Counted from the first letter of the stretch, positions 41,846-50,999 are shown. The stretch is 64,000 nucleotides of DNA from Pseudohoeflea sp964511625 (GCA_964511625.1 CAZEJG010000005.1:122266-186265); one strand, 5' to 3'. A program made the numbers and translations. The notes: generated from the letters alone by a model not told the origin.

Positions 41846-42900
41846 TCGGCGGTTTTCCTGTCACGCAGCGCAGAAAGTTTTTCGAGGCCCTCACGGTCGC
41901 AGATCTCTTTCAGGCCATCCAGAATGCGCAGCGGCAGGAGCGGACCGCCATAGATGAAGCTCGTATAGATCTGTACCAGGTCGGCGCCGGCACGCATCTT
42001 TTCCGCAGCCGTCTCGGCATTCTCCACCCCACCGACGCCGATGAGCGGCATCTCCGCGCCCACGCGCTCACGCAGCTTGGCAAGCACGATTGTCGAGCGC
42101 AGGAAGACCGGACGTCCCGACAACCCGCCTGCCTGACCGGCATGGCGCGCGCCTTCCACATCGCGGCGCGACAGCGTGGTGTTGGAGACGACGAGGCCGT
42201 CGATCTGGCGCGCCACGCACTCCTCGGCGATCGCGTCGATTTCCTCCTCGGCCAGATCCGGCGCGATCTTGACGAAGACAGGTCGGCGTTCAGGTTGGCG
42301 GTCGCGCTCTTCGAGGACGCGGCCAAAGAGTTCGGCGAGGCTCTCGCGTGTCTGCAGGCTTCTCAGTCCCGGCGTGTTCGGCGACGAGATGTTGGCGGTG
42401 AAATAGTCCGCCACCTCGTTGAAGACCCGGATGCCGGTCACATAGTCGCCGATGCGGTCGTCGCTGTCCTTGTTGGCCCCGATATTGACCCCGAGCACGC
42501 CCTTGTGCCGCTTGCCGGCGAGCCGCGACAGCACTTCCGCGTGGCCCTCGTTGTTGAAACCCATCCGGTTGATGATCGCGCGATGGCCGGGCAGGCGGTA
42601 AAGCCGGGGAGCAGGATTGCCCTCCTGCGCCTTCGGGGTCACCGAGCCGATCTCGACGGTTCCGAAGCCGAGCCGGAAGAGCCCGGAGACCGCCTTGGCG
42701 TTCTTGTCGAAGCCCGCCGCCATGCCGAGCGGGTTGTCGAATTCCAGCCCCGCCACGGTGACAGCCAGCCGCGGATCGGCGCCGATATGGGGACGTGGGC
42801 CGTAGCCCGAGGCGAGCGCCTTGATGGCGAGATTGTGGGCCTGCTCCGGCGGCAGGGCGAAGAGAAGATCGCGGCCGAAATCGTAGAAACCGTCACTCAT
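41818..42900 (-). CDS. pyrD: Dihydroorotate dehydrogenase (quinone), PyrD class 2
   Basis: Membrane-associated FMN enzyme of 360 residues. It oxidises dihydroorotate to orotate with quinone in pyrimidine synthesis. Visible are AAGFDKNAKAV near residue 59, IGSVTPKAQEGNPAPRLYRL, NRMGFNNEG, and NISSPNTPGLRSLQ, with the catalytic serine of class 2 enzymes at the SSPNT segment. GGLSGRPVF, IGVGGVENAETA and the phosphate-binding GADLVQIYTSFIY end the barrel. The DUF952 gene upstream overlaps by ATGA and the gene's end overlaps the MATE gene. Confidence 0.95.
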   Translation of the reverse strand: MSDGFYDFGRDLLFALPPEQAHNLAIKALASGYGPRPHIGADPRLAVTVAGLEFDNPLGMAAGFDKNAKAVSGLFRLGFGTVEIGSVTPKAQEGNPAPRLYRLPGHRAIINRMGFNNEGHAEVLSRLAGKRHKGVLGVNIGANKDSDDRIGDYVTGIRVFNEVADYFTANISSPNTPGLRSLQTRESLAELFGRVLEERDRQPERRPVFVKIAPDLAEEEIDAIAEECVARQIDGLVVSNTTLSRRDVEGARHAGQAGGLSGRPVFLRSTIVLAKLRERVGAEMPLIGVGGVENAETAAEKMRAGADLVQIYTSFIYGGPLLPLRILDGLKEICDREGLEKLSALRDRKTADYAARPLPE

Positions 42901-43244
42901 GCATCAAGCTCCGGAAAGGCGTGGCTTCCGTCGGCTTTCATCTGCAGCGGCTTGACCCAGCGGACACAGGACAGCGGCAGCGGCGCGTAGAGATGCGGAA
43001 ACAGCGCTCCGCCACGCGAGGGTTCGTAGACGAGTTTGTCGCCCAGCGCGTCGGCGTCGATCGCGACGAGGAGCAGGTCGTCCTGTCCCTTGAAGTGCTT
43101 GGCGGCGGTTTCCTGTGCCTGTTCGGCGGTGGAGAAATGGATGAAGCCGTCGGCGTGGTCGACCGGCGCGCCCTCGAACACGCCTTTTTCCTCGGCTTGG
43201 CGCCAGAGATCGCGCGGAGCGATCTTGTAGATGGTGGAGTTCAT
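42897..43244 (-). CDS. DUF952 domain-containing protein
   Basis: Compact protein of 115 residues. It has the DUF952 pattern: TIYKIAPRDLWRQAEEKGVF at the start, DHADGFIHFSTAEQ with a conserved H-x-S/F-S, the middle LLLVAIDADALGDKLVYEPS, and FPHLYAPLP near the end. Function is not established. The conserved DGFIHxS patch suggests ligand binding. Its stop overlaps the pyrD start (ATGA), so the two are cotranscribed, as in many rhizobial genomes. Confidence 0.88.
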   Translation of the reverse strand: MNSTIYKIAPRDLWRQAEEKGVFEGAPVDHADGFIHFSTAEQAQETAAKHFKGQDDLLLVAIDADALGDKLVYEPSRGGALFPHLYAPLPLSCVRWVKPLQMKADGSHAFPELDA

Positions 43245-43347
43245 TGGTCCGCCCGTCAGTGTCTGCTATGGTTTTCGCAAATGCCCTTACCCGATTTCAG
43301 CCAGGATTGCATGGGAGGGTGAGGCAATTCACACGGGAGGCCGCACA

Positions 43348-43803
43348 ATGAACAGGACACTTGTCCCCGCACTCGCGCTCTTGGCGTGCGTACCGCTGCC
43401 GGCGATCGCCCAGGATGTCGCTGACCCGGCTACGGGCCGCTATGTCTTCGAAAAGACCGGGGAGGGCGTTCTCCGCATGGATACCGTGACCGGCGAAATG
43501 TCGGTCTGCGGCGAACAGGCAGGCCAAGTCGTCTGCAAGCTTCCCGCCGATGAGCGCCAGGCCGTCGACGAGCAGATCGCCGCTCTCGAGGCGCGTATCG
43601 CCAAACTCGAGACACGGCTCGAAACGCTGGAAAAGAGCGGCGGCGGTGGCGATGCGAAGGCGTTGCCGAGCGACGAGGAGCTCGATCAGGCCTTCAACAT
43701 GATGGAGAAGTTCATCTACCGCTTCTTTGGCGTCTTCAAGGATCTCGAGCGCCGCGAACAGGAAGGCGAGCCGCCGGCCGGCGACATGCCGCACAAGACC
43801 TGA
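43348..43803 (+). CDS. Exported coiled-coil protein of unknown function
   Basis: Protein of 151 residues with a signal peptide (MNRTLVPALALLACVPLPAI, AQ cleavage). The mature part has a small domain with RYVFEKTGEGVLRMDT and MSVCGEQAGQVVCKLP, two cysteines that could bond. A coiled coil follows (IAALEARIAKLETRLETLEK), with a glycine-rich hinge and a short helix containing FIYRFFGVFKDLE. No family was recognised. ATG 43348 is used over the longer in-frame reading, because it gives the signal peptide. It may act with the membrane protein 76 bp downstream. Confidence 0.75.
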   Translation: MNRTLVPALALLACVPLPAIAQDVADPATGRYVFEKTGEGVLRMDTVTGEMSVCGEQAGQVVCKLPADERQAVDEQIAALEARIAKLETRLETLEKSGGGGDAKALPSDEELDQAFNMMEKFIYRFFGVFKDLERREQEGEPPAGDMPHKT

Positions 43804-43879
43804 TCCGCGTCCGGTTCGATCCATCGCGCGTTCCCGCCCGTAAGACGGTCAGGACACAGTCAAACGGCAGGAGATACGG

Positions 43880-44188
43880 ATGAGCTTGTTGCGCCTGGTT
43901 CTGGCGATTCTCGCGATCGCCTTCGCGGCCCTGATCGTCTGGGCCATCTCGACCGGGACATTTTCCGAAGCGGGCGCCTGGCTGATGAGCGAGCCGTGGG
44001 GGCTCGTGAGCATGGCGGACCTCTATCTCGGTTTCCTTCTGTCGGCGCTCGTCATCTTCTGGTTCGAGAAGAGCTGGTGGCAGGCACTCCTGTGGATCGT
44101 GCCCATTCCTGTTCTCGGAAATGTCTGGACCGCCGTCTGGTTCATCTGGCGGCTTCCTGCGCTCGCCCGGAGGCTCCGTGAGGGCTGA
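43880..44188 (+). CDS. Small membrane protein of unknown function
   Basis: Protein of 102 residues with three hydrophobic segments (LVLAILAIAFAALIVWAI, LYLGFLLSALVIFWF, ALLWIVPIPVLGNVWTAVW). Several tryptophans and an FEKSWWQA turn recall small DUF1475-like membrane proteins, but the match is not certain. ATG 43880 has GGAG eleven bases upstream. It is followed after 79 bp by the LuxR-type response regulator. Confidence 0.65.
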   Translation: MSLLRLVLAILAIAFAALIVWAISTGTFSEAGAWLMSEPWGLVSMADLYLGFLLSALVIFWFEKSWWQALLWIVPIPVLGNVWTAVWFIWRLPALARRLREG

Positions 44189-44267
44189 ACGGCAACCGTG
44201 AGGCGAGCCGGCTGCTTGCCAAGCCCCGTTTTCCGGATTATCTCCGAAGACGGGGGGAATGCGAGAC

Positions 44268-44927
44268 ATGACGCAACCGACGTTCATTATCGCCGACGAT
44301 CACCCGCTCTTCCGCGGTGCCATGCGACAGGCGCTCGAGGGAATGGGCGAGGCGACGGCCATCATCGAGGCAGGCGATCTCGACCACGCCCGCAAGGCTG
44401 CCGCCGATCATCCCGATTGCGACCTCATCCTTCTCGACCTGACCATGCCCGGCGTGTCCGGCCTTTCGGGCCTCATCGCCTTCCGGGCGGAATTCGCGAG
44501 CCTGCCTGTTGTCGTGGTCTCGGCGACCGACGACGCCACCACCATTCGCCGAGCGCTCGAACTGGGCGCATCGGGCTTCATCTCCAAGTCGGCCAGCATC
44601 GAGGAAATCCGCATGGGCGTTCGTACCGTGCTCGAGGGCGAGGTCTATACGCCGGCCGGGATCGATCTCGGTGCCGAGCATGATCCGGAGATCTCGACCC
44701 TGATCACCCGTCTTAACACCCTGACGCCCCAGCAGGGCAGGGTGCTCGGCATGCTCGCCGAAGGCCTGCTCAACAAGCAGATCGCCTACGAACTCTCTGT
44801 GTCCGAGGCGACCATCAAGGCCCATGTCTCGGCGGTTCTGCAGAAACTCGGGGTCGACAGCCGCACCCAGGCCGTCATTCAGCTCCAGAAGATCGGCGCC
44901 GAGATTCTCGCAGGCGGTGACCTCTAG
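44268..44927 (+). CDS. LuxR/NarL-type response regulator, acetate-switch (CrbR/ErdR-like)
   Basis: Two-domain response regulator of 219 residues. The receiver has the acidic pair in FIIADDHPLF, phosphoacceptor in LILLDLTMPGVSGL, threonine/serine in VVSATDD, and lysine in GFISKSASIEE. The C-terminal LuxR domain is LTPQQGRVLGMLAEGLLN then VSEATIKAHVSAVLQKLGV. ATG 44268 is preferred to 44259 because the G-rich ribosome site would be too close for the latter. It converges (5 bp between stops) with the large sensor kinase. Such pairs (CrbSR in Vibrio, MxtR/ErdR in Pseudomonas) control acs and acetate permease genes. The fit here is by architecture and neighbours, not by direct evidence. Confidence 0.85.
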   Translation: MTQPTFIIADDHPLFRGAMRQALEGMGEATAIIEAGDLDHARKAAADHPDCDLILLDLTMPGVSGLSGLIAFRAEFASLPVVVVSATDDATTIRRALELGASGFISKSASIEEIRMGVRTVLEGEVYTPAGIDLGAEHDPEISTLITRLNTLTPQQGRVLGMLAEGLLNKQIAYELSVSEATIKAHVSAVLQKLGVDSRTQAVIQLQKIGAEILAGGDL

Positions 44928-44932
44928 AATCC

Positions 44933-47900
44933 TTACTCCGCCGCCGCGCGCCGCGTGACCGCCACCTGGTTCAGGAAGGCACGCAGCGCCGCCGGCTTGA
45001 TCGGTTTGTTCTGCAGCGCGATCCGTTCGGCTTCGGCGGTGGCGCGAACTTCGGGCGTCCGGTCTGCGGTCACCAGTAGGGCCGGGATGTCCGCCCCCCA
45101 GTTCGCCCGAAGCGCGGTGATCGCATCGGTGCCAACACCCTCCTCGAGATGGTAATCGGCAAAGATCACATCCGGCGCAGACGGTAGCCTCAACGCCTCT
45201 TCGAGAGAGGCTGCGGTTGAAACAGCACAGCCCCAGCCCGAGAGGAGAAGCTGCATGCCTTCGAGGATTTTCGGCTCGTTGTCGATGCAAAGGACACGGA
45301 TTCCGTCGAGCGGCTTGGTTGGCGTCGCCTCGGTCGGCCGGCTGATCGCCTGCAGGCGCTTGACGTTGGTCTCGATCGGCAGGGCGACCTGGAACTGGGT
45401 TCCCTTGCCCTGTGCCGAGGCAATCTCGACCTCGAGCCCCAACACTCTGGCGATGCGGTCGACGATCGACAGGCCGAGCCCCAGACCGGAGGCCGTCCGC
45501 GCGCCTTCGTCGAGCCGCGCGAACTCCTTGAAGACCGTCCTGAACTTGGTCGAGGGAATGCCGATGCCGGTATCGAAGACCTGCAGGACCGCCGTGTCGC
45601 CGCGGCGACGCACGCCGATCAGCACGCGGCCTTCGCGCGTGTACTTGATCGCGTTGGAAACGAGATTCTGGATCAGCCGGCGCAACAGGTTGGGATCGGT
45701 GCGGATGAAGGCGCTCGTCGGCATGACGGTGAAACGAAGGTTCTTCTCCCGCGCCACTGGACTGAAATCCGTCATCACCCGGTTGAGCACATCCTGAAGA
45801 GGGAAGCTGGCGAGCCGGGGCTTCATGGCACCCGTATCGAGCCGTGAAATGTCGAGCACCGCGCCAAGGATGGTTTCGACGGATTCCAGCGACGAATCGA
45901 TGTTGCGGACGACGTCCTGGTTCTCGGAGTCACCCAGCCGCTCGACCAGTGTCGACGAGTAGAGCCGCGCGGCGTTGAGCGGCTGGAGAATGTCGTGACC
46001 GGCGGCCGCCAGGAATCGGGTCTTGCCGATATTGGCGTCCTCGGCGGCCTGCTGCGCCTTTTCCAGTTCCTTGTTGACCCGGGTCAGTTCGCCGGTGCGC
46101 TCAGCCACGCGCTGCTCCAGCGTTTCGTTGGCCTGCTTGAGCGCAAGGTCCGCGGCCACCCGCTCGGTGATGTCGGCATAGGTGGTCACGAAGCCGTTGT
46201 CCGGCATCGGATTGGACCGGATTTCGAGAATCCGCGGCGGCTTGCCCGTGGTGATGGTGAACGGCGTGTCCATCGTCAGAAAGAGCCTGAGGGTCGCGCT
46301 TTCCGAGCCTGGCTCTATGTCGCCGCGATCGGCGAGAATTCGCAGGATGCTTTCGAGCGAGGTGCCGACCTGGCCGACCTGCTCGGGCAGATCGAACAGC
46401 GCCCGGAAGCGCTTGTTCCACACCGTCAGGCGGTTCGAGCTGTCGAAGACGGTAATTCCCTGGTCGAGCTGGCCGAGAGCGGTTTGCAACAGGTCCCGGT
46501 TGTATTGCAGCGCGTCGGAGGCTTCGTCGAGCAGCCGCGCCGCGTCTCCCGGCAATTCGTCCGCGCGCTGGAACAGGAGCGTCAGCACCAGCCGCGCCGA
46601 TGACGAGCCGATGGCGCTGGCGAGCAATTGTTCGGCGAAGCGCAGGATCCCCATGTCCGCCGGATCTTCGTCGCGGATCCAGTGGCCGAGCGATCGCTCA
46701 TAGGTGTGGAAGGAGCGCTCCGTCCGCTCCGGCCCGAGATAGCGTCCGATGGTCTGCTTGAGATTGCCGACGGTGACCTTGGTCTTCCAGCCCGAACGCG
46801 GCAGTTTCGGCCGGCGGCTTTCGGGAATGAAGACGGCTGCCTGAACCCGTTCGATCGAGCTCGAACTCCGCGACATCGAACCGACGATGAAGAAGACCGT
46901 GTTGACGAGCAGGCTCAGCAGCACGGCGGTGAACAGCGGATCGCCGCCGGCGCTGGTCTTGTCGATGCCCGGAACGAGAAAGGCGAGCACGGCTGCCGCC
47001 ACATCCGAATTGTCCGGCCCGCCGAGGCTCGGCAGCAACAGCGCATAGCCCCAGACCAGGATGCCGCTGACGAGACCCGCGATCGCGCCGCGCGCATTGG
47101 CCTGCCGCCAGATCAGCCCGCCGAAGAAGGCCGGGGCAAGCTGGGCGATTGCGGCGAAGGACAACAGACCGATCGAGGCGAGGCCTGCATTGGTGTCGAT
47201 CGAGCGATAATAGGCGAAGCCGAGAAGCAGAACCCCGGCGATGGCGGTGCGCCGGATCCAGAGAATGGTGCGCGGAAAGTCGCCGCCCGGCATCCGCTTG
47301 TCGCGGTTGCGCAGGACGAGCGGCACGATCAGGTCGTTCGACGCCATGATGGCGACGGCGACGGACGCAACGATGACCATGGCCGTTGCCGCCGAGAAGC
47401 CGCCGAGAAACGTGATCAGCGCGATGATCGGCATGTCGTTTGCGAGCGGCAGGGAGAGGACGAACAGGTCGCTGGTCCCTTCGGAGCCGAACTGCATGAG
47501 ACCGGCCATCGCCACCGGCAGGACGAAGAGGTTGATGGCGATCAGGTAGAGCGGCAACAGCCAGCGGGCGAGGCGGAGTTCGGACGGCGTCCGGTTTTCG
47601 ACGACCATGACGTGGAACTGGCGCGGAAGCAGGATGATCGCCACCGCCGACAGGCCGATCAGCAGGATCCAGCGTGCCGGTTGGGTCTCGTAGGCGAGCG
47701 CCCGCTGCACGTCGGCATTCTGGAGAGCCGCCTGCATCAGCGCCACGGGTCCGTCGAACAGGAGATAGACGACGGTGAGGCCGACCACCGTGAAGGCGAC
47801 GAGCTTGACGAGCGATTCCATCGCCACGGCGAGGATCAGTCCGTCCTGGTGCTCGGTCGCGTCGGTATGGCGGGTGCCGAAGATCATGGCGAAGGCGGCG

Positions 47901-48418
47901 AGGAAGATCGTCACGAAGAGTGAGATGTCTGCGAAGAGGAATGTCGCGGTCAGCCGCTCGAAGGCCTCGATGTTGATCATGGTCGCGACCGAGCTCGACA
48001 CCGCCTTGAGCTGCAGCGCGATATAGGGCACCGAGCCGATCAGCGCGATGAGCGCGACGATGGCCGCCACCGCAGGGTTCTTGCCGTAGCGCGCCGCCAT
48101 GAAGTCGGCGATCGAGGTGATGCGCTCGGCCTTGGCGAGGGTGACGATGCGCGAGATCAGCGGCATGCCGAGCGTGAACATCAGGACCGGCCCGATATAG
48201 ATGCCGATGAACTCCCACCCTTGGCTCGCAGCCAGCCCGACGCCGCCGTAATAGGTCCAGGAGGTGCAGTAGATGGAGAGGCTGAGGGCGTAGATGATCG
48301 GGCGCCCGGTGCTCTGCCGGAATCGCCGCGTGCCCGCCCTGTCCCCATAGGCGGCGATCACGAATAAAAGCAGCATGTAGCAAAGCGCCGATCCGAAGAT
48401 CAGCCAGCCCGGCAGCAT
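44933..48418 (-). CDS. Sodium:solute-symporter / PAS / hybrid histidine kinase (CrbS/MxtR type)
   Basis: Sensor of 1161 residues. Residues about 1-500 are a full SSSF symporter domain with some thirteen helices (SLSIYCTSWTYYGGVGLAAS, SSVATMINIEAFERLT). A linker, then a PAS domain (about 645-755, GITVFDSSNRLTVWNKRFRA) and coiled coil follow. The HisKA has its histidine near residue 807 in AAAGHDILQPLNAARL. The HATPase has NLVSNAIKYT, DTGIGIP and GLGLGLSIVD. A C-terminal receiver has its aspartate near 1087 in FADYHLEEG. CrbS/MxtR/CbrA kinases share this plan and sense or respond to carbon flux; here a LuxR regulator converges with it and a symporter operon lies 2.6 kb away. The symporter half may sense rather than transport. 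Confidence 0.9.
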   Translation of the reverse strand: MLPGWLIFGSALCYMLLLFVIAAYGDRAGTRRFRQSTGRPIIYALSLSIYCTSWTYYGGVGLAASQGWEFIGIYIGPVLMFTLGMPLISRIVTLAKAERITSIADFMAARYGKNPAVAAIVALIALIGSVPYIALQLKAVSSSVATMINIEAFERLTATFLFADISLFVTIFLAAFAMIFGTRHTDATEHQDGLILAVAMESLVKLVAFTVVGLTVVYLLFDGPVALMQAALQNADVQRALAYETQPARWILLIGLSAVAIILLPRQFHVMVVENRTPSELRLARWLLPLYLIAINLFVLPVAMAGLMQFGSEGTSDLFVLSLPLANDMPIIALITFLGGFSAATAMVIVASVAVAIMASNDLIVPLVLRNRDKRMPGGDFPRTILWIRRTAIAGVLLLGFAYYRSIDTNAGLASIGLLSFAAIAQLAPAFFGGLIWRQANARGAIAGLVSGILVWGYALLLPSLGGPDNSDVAAAVLAFLVPGIDKTSAGGDPLFTAVLLSLLVNTVFFIVGSMSRSSSSIERVQAAVFIPESRRPKLPRSGWKTKVTVGNLKQTIGRYLGPERTERSFHTYERSLGHWIRDEDPADMGILRFAEQLLASAIGSSSARLVLTLLFQRADELPGDAARLLDEASDALQYNRDLLQTALGQLDQGITVFDSSNRLTVWNKRFRALFDLPEQVGQVGTSLESILRILADRGDIEPGSESATLRLFLTMDTPFTITTGKPPRILEIRSNPMPDNGFVTTYADITERVAADLALKQANETLEQRVAERTGELTRVNKELEKAQQAAEDANIGKTRFLAAAGHDILQPLNAARLYSSTLVERLGDSENQDVVRNIDSSLESVETILGAVLDISRLDTGAMKPRLASFPLQDVLNRVMTDFSPVAREKNLRFTVMPTSAFIRTDPNLLRRLIQNLVSNAIKYTREGRVLIGVRRRGDTAVLQVFDTGIGIPSTKFRTVFKEFARLDEGARTASGLGLGLSIVDRIARVLGLEVEIASAQGKGTQFQVALPIETNVKRLQAISRPTEATPTKPLDGIRVLCIDNEPKILEGMQLLLSGWGCAVSTAASLEEALRLPSAPDVIFADYHLEEGVGTDAITALRANWGADIPALLVTADRTPEVRATAEAERIALQNKPIKPAALRAFLNQVAVTRRAAAE

Positions 48419-48495
48419 GATGTCCTCCCCTTCCGGTTTTCCCGGCTCCCCCAGGGTTTTACACGAGGCGCGGAGAAACGCCCAAACGGAAATTG

Positions 48496-48765
48496 CTAGG
48501 GTCAGGACCTGTTAATCTGGTTGGAATGGTCGGAGCGAATTTGTACGGATGCGCGAAGCGAGTCCGCAGGAAGGCTGAAGCCTTTCAAGGTCTCGCGACA
48601 AAGCAGCCCGTGCAAATTCGTCCGATCCGAAGGACGCCTGATCTGGCCGCGATCTGCCGCGTCAAAGTCCTCGACCGGGGCGACGGCCCCGCTCTTCGAA
48701 CTTTTCCTCGCATATCTTGCCATATCCAGCGCCATTCCAATCATATTAACAGGTCCCGACCCTAG
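48496..48765. mobile_element. 262-bp MITE with 30-bp terminal inverted repeats and CTAG target duplication
   Basis: The element runs 48500-48761. Its ends GGTCAGGACCTGTTAATCTG...GGAATGG (48500-48529) and the complement at 48732-48761 match at 27 of 30 positions. CTAG flanks both sides (48496-48499 and 48762-48765), as after insertion with a 4-bp duplication. The interior shows no convincing gene; the short ORFs there have no recognisable product. TIR length and CTAG duplication fit mobilisation by an IS5-family transposase, which is inference. It sits between the sensor kinase and mscL, within a 480-bp gap; the remaining 134 bp to mscL shows only a small hairpin. Confidence 0.8.
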
Positions 48766-48899
48766 GCCTTTCGGCCGAGACGACCCCAGAAATGAGATTG
48801 CGAATGCGCGCGCTCTCATTCATCGTGAGCCGACCGTCCGGGGGACAATAAGGGCGCACCGGGCGGGCCGCCGCAATATGCGCCACACGGAGACACTTC

Positions 48900-49319
48900 A
48901 TGATCGAGGAATTCAAGTCATTCATCGCCAAGGGCAACGTCATGGACCTGGCGGTTGGCGTCATCATCGGGGGGGCGTTCGGGCTGATCGTCAAATCGCT
49001 GACCGACGACATCATCATGCCGGTCGTGGGGGCGATCTTCGGCGGCTTCGATTTTTCCAACTATTTCCTGCCGCTTTCTTCTGCCGTCACGGCGGACACG
49101 CTGGAGGCCGCGCGCGAGCAGGGCGCCGTATTTGCCTATGGCAACTTCGTCACCGTGATCCTGAACTTCCTCATCCTCGCCTGGATCATTTTTCTCATGG
49201 TCAAGGCGGTCAACCGCATCCGCGCCCAGGAAGAAGCCAAGCCCGAGCCCACTCCGGCCGAGCCTCCGGCGGATGTGCGTCTTTTGACCGAGATCCGCGA
49301 CCTTCTGCAGAAGCAGTAG
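48900..49319 (+). CDS. mscL: Large-conductance mechanosensitive channel MscL
   Basis: Homopentameric inner-membrane channel opened by membrane tension on hypo-osmotic shock. The 139-residue product has the N-terminal amphipathic helix MIEEFKSFIAKGNVMDLAVG, then the pore helix (VGVIIGGAFGLIVKSLTDDI). A periplasmic loop and second helix (ILNFLILAWIIFLMVKAVNR) follow, and a charged cytoplasmic helix closes with PADVRLLTEIRDLLQKQ. Length matches MscL (about 136). ATG 48900 is used. It follows the MITE by 138 bp, so part of its upstream region may be element-derived. Confidence 0.95.
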   Translation: MIEEFKSFIAKGNVMDLAVGVIIGGAFGLIVKSLTDDIIMPVVGAIFGGFDFSNYFLPLSSAVTADTLEAAREQGAVFAYGNFVTVILNFLILAWIIFLMVKAVNRIRAQEEAKPEPTPAEPPADVRLLTEIRDLLQKQ

Positions 49320-49419
49320 GATCGTCCCCGATACATCAGCAATTTCAATCGATCGATCGGCACCGGCGGCTGGACAGCGCGGTGGAATCCGTTATCGCCT
49401 TTGGTAAAGGAGTTTGCCC

Positions 49420-50610
49420 ATGTCCGGTCCCGTGTCCGCTACCCCGTCTGCCGTCGATCACCTGAGCGAACGCACCCGGCTCGCCCCTGAAAGCGGGATC
49501 GTCGAGGTCCTCAATCACGGGTGGGGCAAGCCGGGGCTGATCCCGCTCTGGGCGGGTGAGGGCGACCGGCCGACGCCGGACTTCATCCGCCAGGCTGGCG
49601 CCGATGCGCTGATGGCCGGCGAGACCTTCTACACCCAGCAGCGCGGCATCACCGAGCTGCGCCAGGCGCTGAGCGACTATTACCGCCGCCAGTTCGGCGT
49701 CACACGCCCGATAGAGGCCTTCACCGTCACGGGGTCGGGCATGCAGGCGATCAAGCTTTCCATCGAGGCAGTGTCGGGCCCCGGTGACGAGATCCTGTAC
49801 CTCTCGCCGTCCTGGCCCAACCTGCCGGCTGCCTTCGCGCTGTCAGGCGGCACGCCGGTGCCCTTCGTTATGGATGTCGAGGACGGACGCTGGTCGCTCG
49901 ATCTCGACCGCTTCGAGGCCGCCGTCACGCCGCGCACCCGGGCACTGTTCATCAATACGCCATCCAACCCGACGGGCTGGGTGGCGAGCCGGGAGGATCT
50001 CGCCGCCATCCTCGCCGTTGCACGCAGGCACGGCCTCTGGATCATCGCCGACGAAATCTATTCGCGCTTCTACTATGCCGGCGGGAGGGCGCCTTCCTTC
50101 CTCGACGTCTCCGAACCCGAGGACATGATCCTCTACGTCAACTCCTTTTCCAAGAACTGGGCAATGACGGGATGGCGTGTCGGCTGGATCGTGGCGCCGC
50201 CGGCGATCGGCCAGGCGCTCGAAAATCTCGTGCAGTATTCCACCTCCGGCGTGGCCCAGTTCATGCAGAAGGGCGCGCTCAAGGCGATCGCCGAGGGGGA
50301 CGACTTCGTCGAGGAACAGGTGGCGCTCGCCCACAAGGCGCGCGATGTCTTCTGCGACATTCTCCAGTCGACGAACCGGGTTGTCATCGATCGTCCGGAG
50401 GGCGCGTTCTATGCCTTCTTCAAGATCGACGGCCTCACCGACACAAGGCCCGCGGCGATCGACATCGTCGACCGCGCCAATGTCGGGCTGGCGCCGGGCA
50501 CCGCCTTCGGCCCCGGCGGCGAAGAGTTCATGCGCGCCTGTTTCCTCCGCCGCATCGACCAGGTCGAGGATTCGGCCAGGCGTCTGGCTGGCTATATTTC
50601 CGCGCTCTGA
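49420..50610 (+). CDS. PLP-dependent class I/II aminotransferase
   Basis: Fold-type I aminotransferase of 396 residues. LIPLWAGEGDRPTPDFIRQA is the N-terminal substrate segment. TVTGSGMQAIKLSIEAV binds the phosphate. NTPSNPTGWVASRED has the cofactor asparagine, ADEIYSRFYY the aspartate and tyrosine, and the Schiff-base lysine is in NSFSKNWAMTGWRVGW. Specificity (aspartate, aromatic, alanine or similar) is not resolved. ATG 49420 is used. The codon at 49414 would be TTG. It is oriented with the transporter operon, but a 389-bp gap follows, so it is probably a separate unit. Confidence 0.9.
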   Translation: MSGPVSATPSAVDHLSERTRLAPESGIVEVLNHGWGKPGLIPLWAGEGDRPTPDFIRQAGADALMAGETFYTQQRGITELRQALSDYYRRQFGVTRPIEAFTVTGSGMQAIKLSIEAVSGPGDEILYLSPSWPNLPAAFALSGGTPVPFVMDVEDGRWSLDLDRFEAAVTPRTRALFINTPSNPTGWVASREDLAAILAVARRHGLWIIADEIYSRFYYAGGRAPSFLDVSEPEDMILYVNSFSKNWAMTGWRVGWIVAPPAIGQALENLVQYSTSGVAQFMQKGALKAIAEGDDFVEEQVALAHKARDVFCDILQSTNRVVIDRPEGAFYAFFKIDGLTDTRPAAIDIVDRANVGLAPGTAFGPGGEEFMRACFLRRIDQVEDSARRLAGYISAL

Positions 50611-50669
50611 AGCAGCCTTCGGCGCCTTCCTTGCGGCCCTGAAGTATAGGTCCGGGTACTTCTTATGCG

Positions 50670-50690
50670 ACTTTAGTTGTAGTCCAAAGT
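50670..50690. promoter_or_regulatory. Imperfect 7-7-7 palindrome, candidate operator of the symporter operon
   Basis: ACTTTAG-TTGTAGT-CCAAAGT has seven-base arms with one mismatch around a seven-base centre. It lies about 310 bp upstream of the DUF4212 gene and 60 bp past the aminotransferase stop. A LuxR-type regulator dimer could bind it; the CrbR/ErdR-like protein nearby is the obvious candidate. No second copy was noticed in the window. Confidence 0.35.
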
Positions 50691-50786
50691 TATCATGGGA
50701 TTGAGCTAATATCCCTTTTGCATCGTGAACGCTTTGCGATACCGTCTGCCACGGTTGCATGGGTCGGCGCGTCCGGTCCGAACTGC

Positions 50787-50887
50787 GTTATCCCGGTGGA
50801 GGTGCCGGAGCGGTGAGGACGGAACGACGCCGGGGATAACCTGCCAACCGGGGGAGATGTGGGGAGGACAGGCACGGTATTCCGTGC
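50787..50887 (+). other. Structured leader of the symporter operon
   Basis: GTTATCCCGG (50787-50796) can pair with CCGGGGATAAC (50830-50840) with one bulge, enclosing about 33 bases. GCACGG (50872-50877) pairs with CCGTGC (50882-50887) around TATT. The region has no convincing gene. It may form an mRNA leader before the DUF4212 ATG at 51000, which has GAGGAG as a strong ribosome site. Confidence 0.4.
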
Positions 50888-50999
50888 AGGAGCGACGACA
50901 AGTTCTCCGCGAATATCGGGCCTTTGGCCATTCCACGTCTTTTTTGGAACTTCGCTCCTGGTGGCCTCCTGCCGCCATCGGAGTGCTGAGGAGGAGCAA

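Noticed and set aside
48493..48765. 90-codon frame spanning the MITE
   Set aside because: Runs through both terminal repeats and has no start signal or known product. The element is non-coding.
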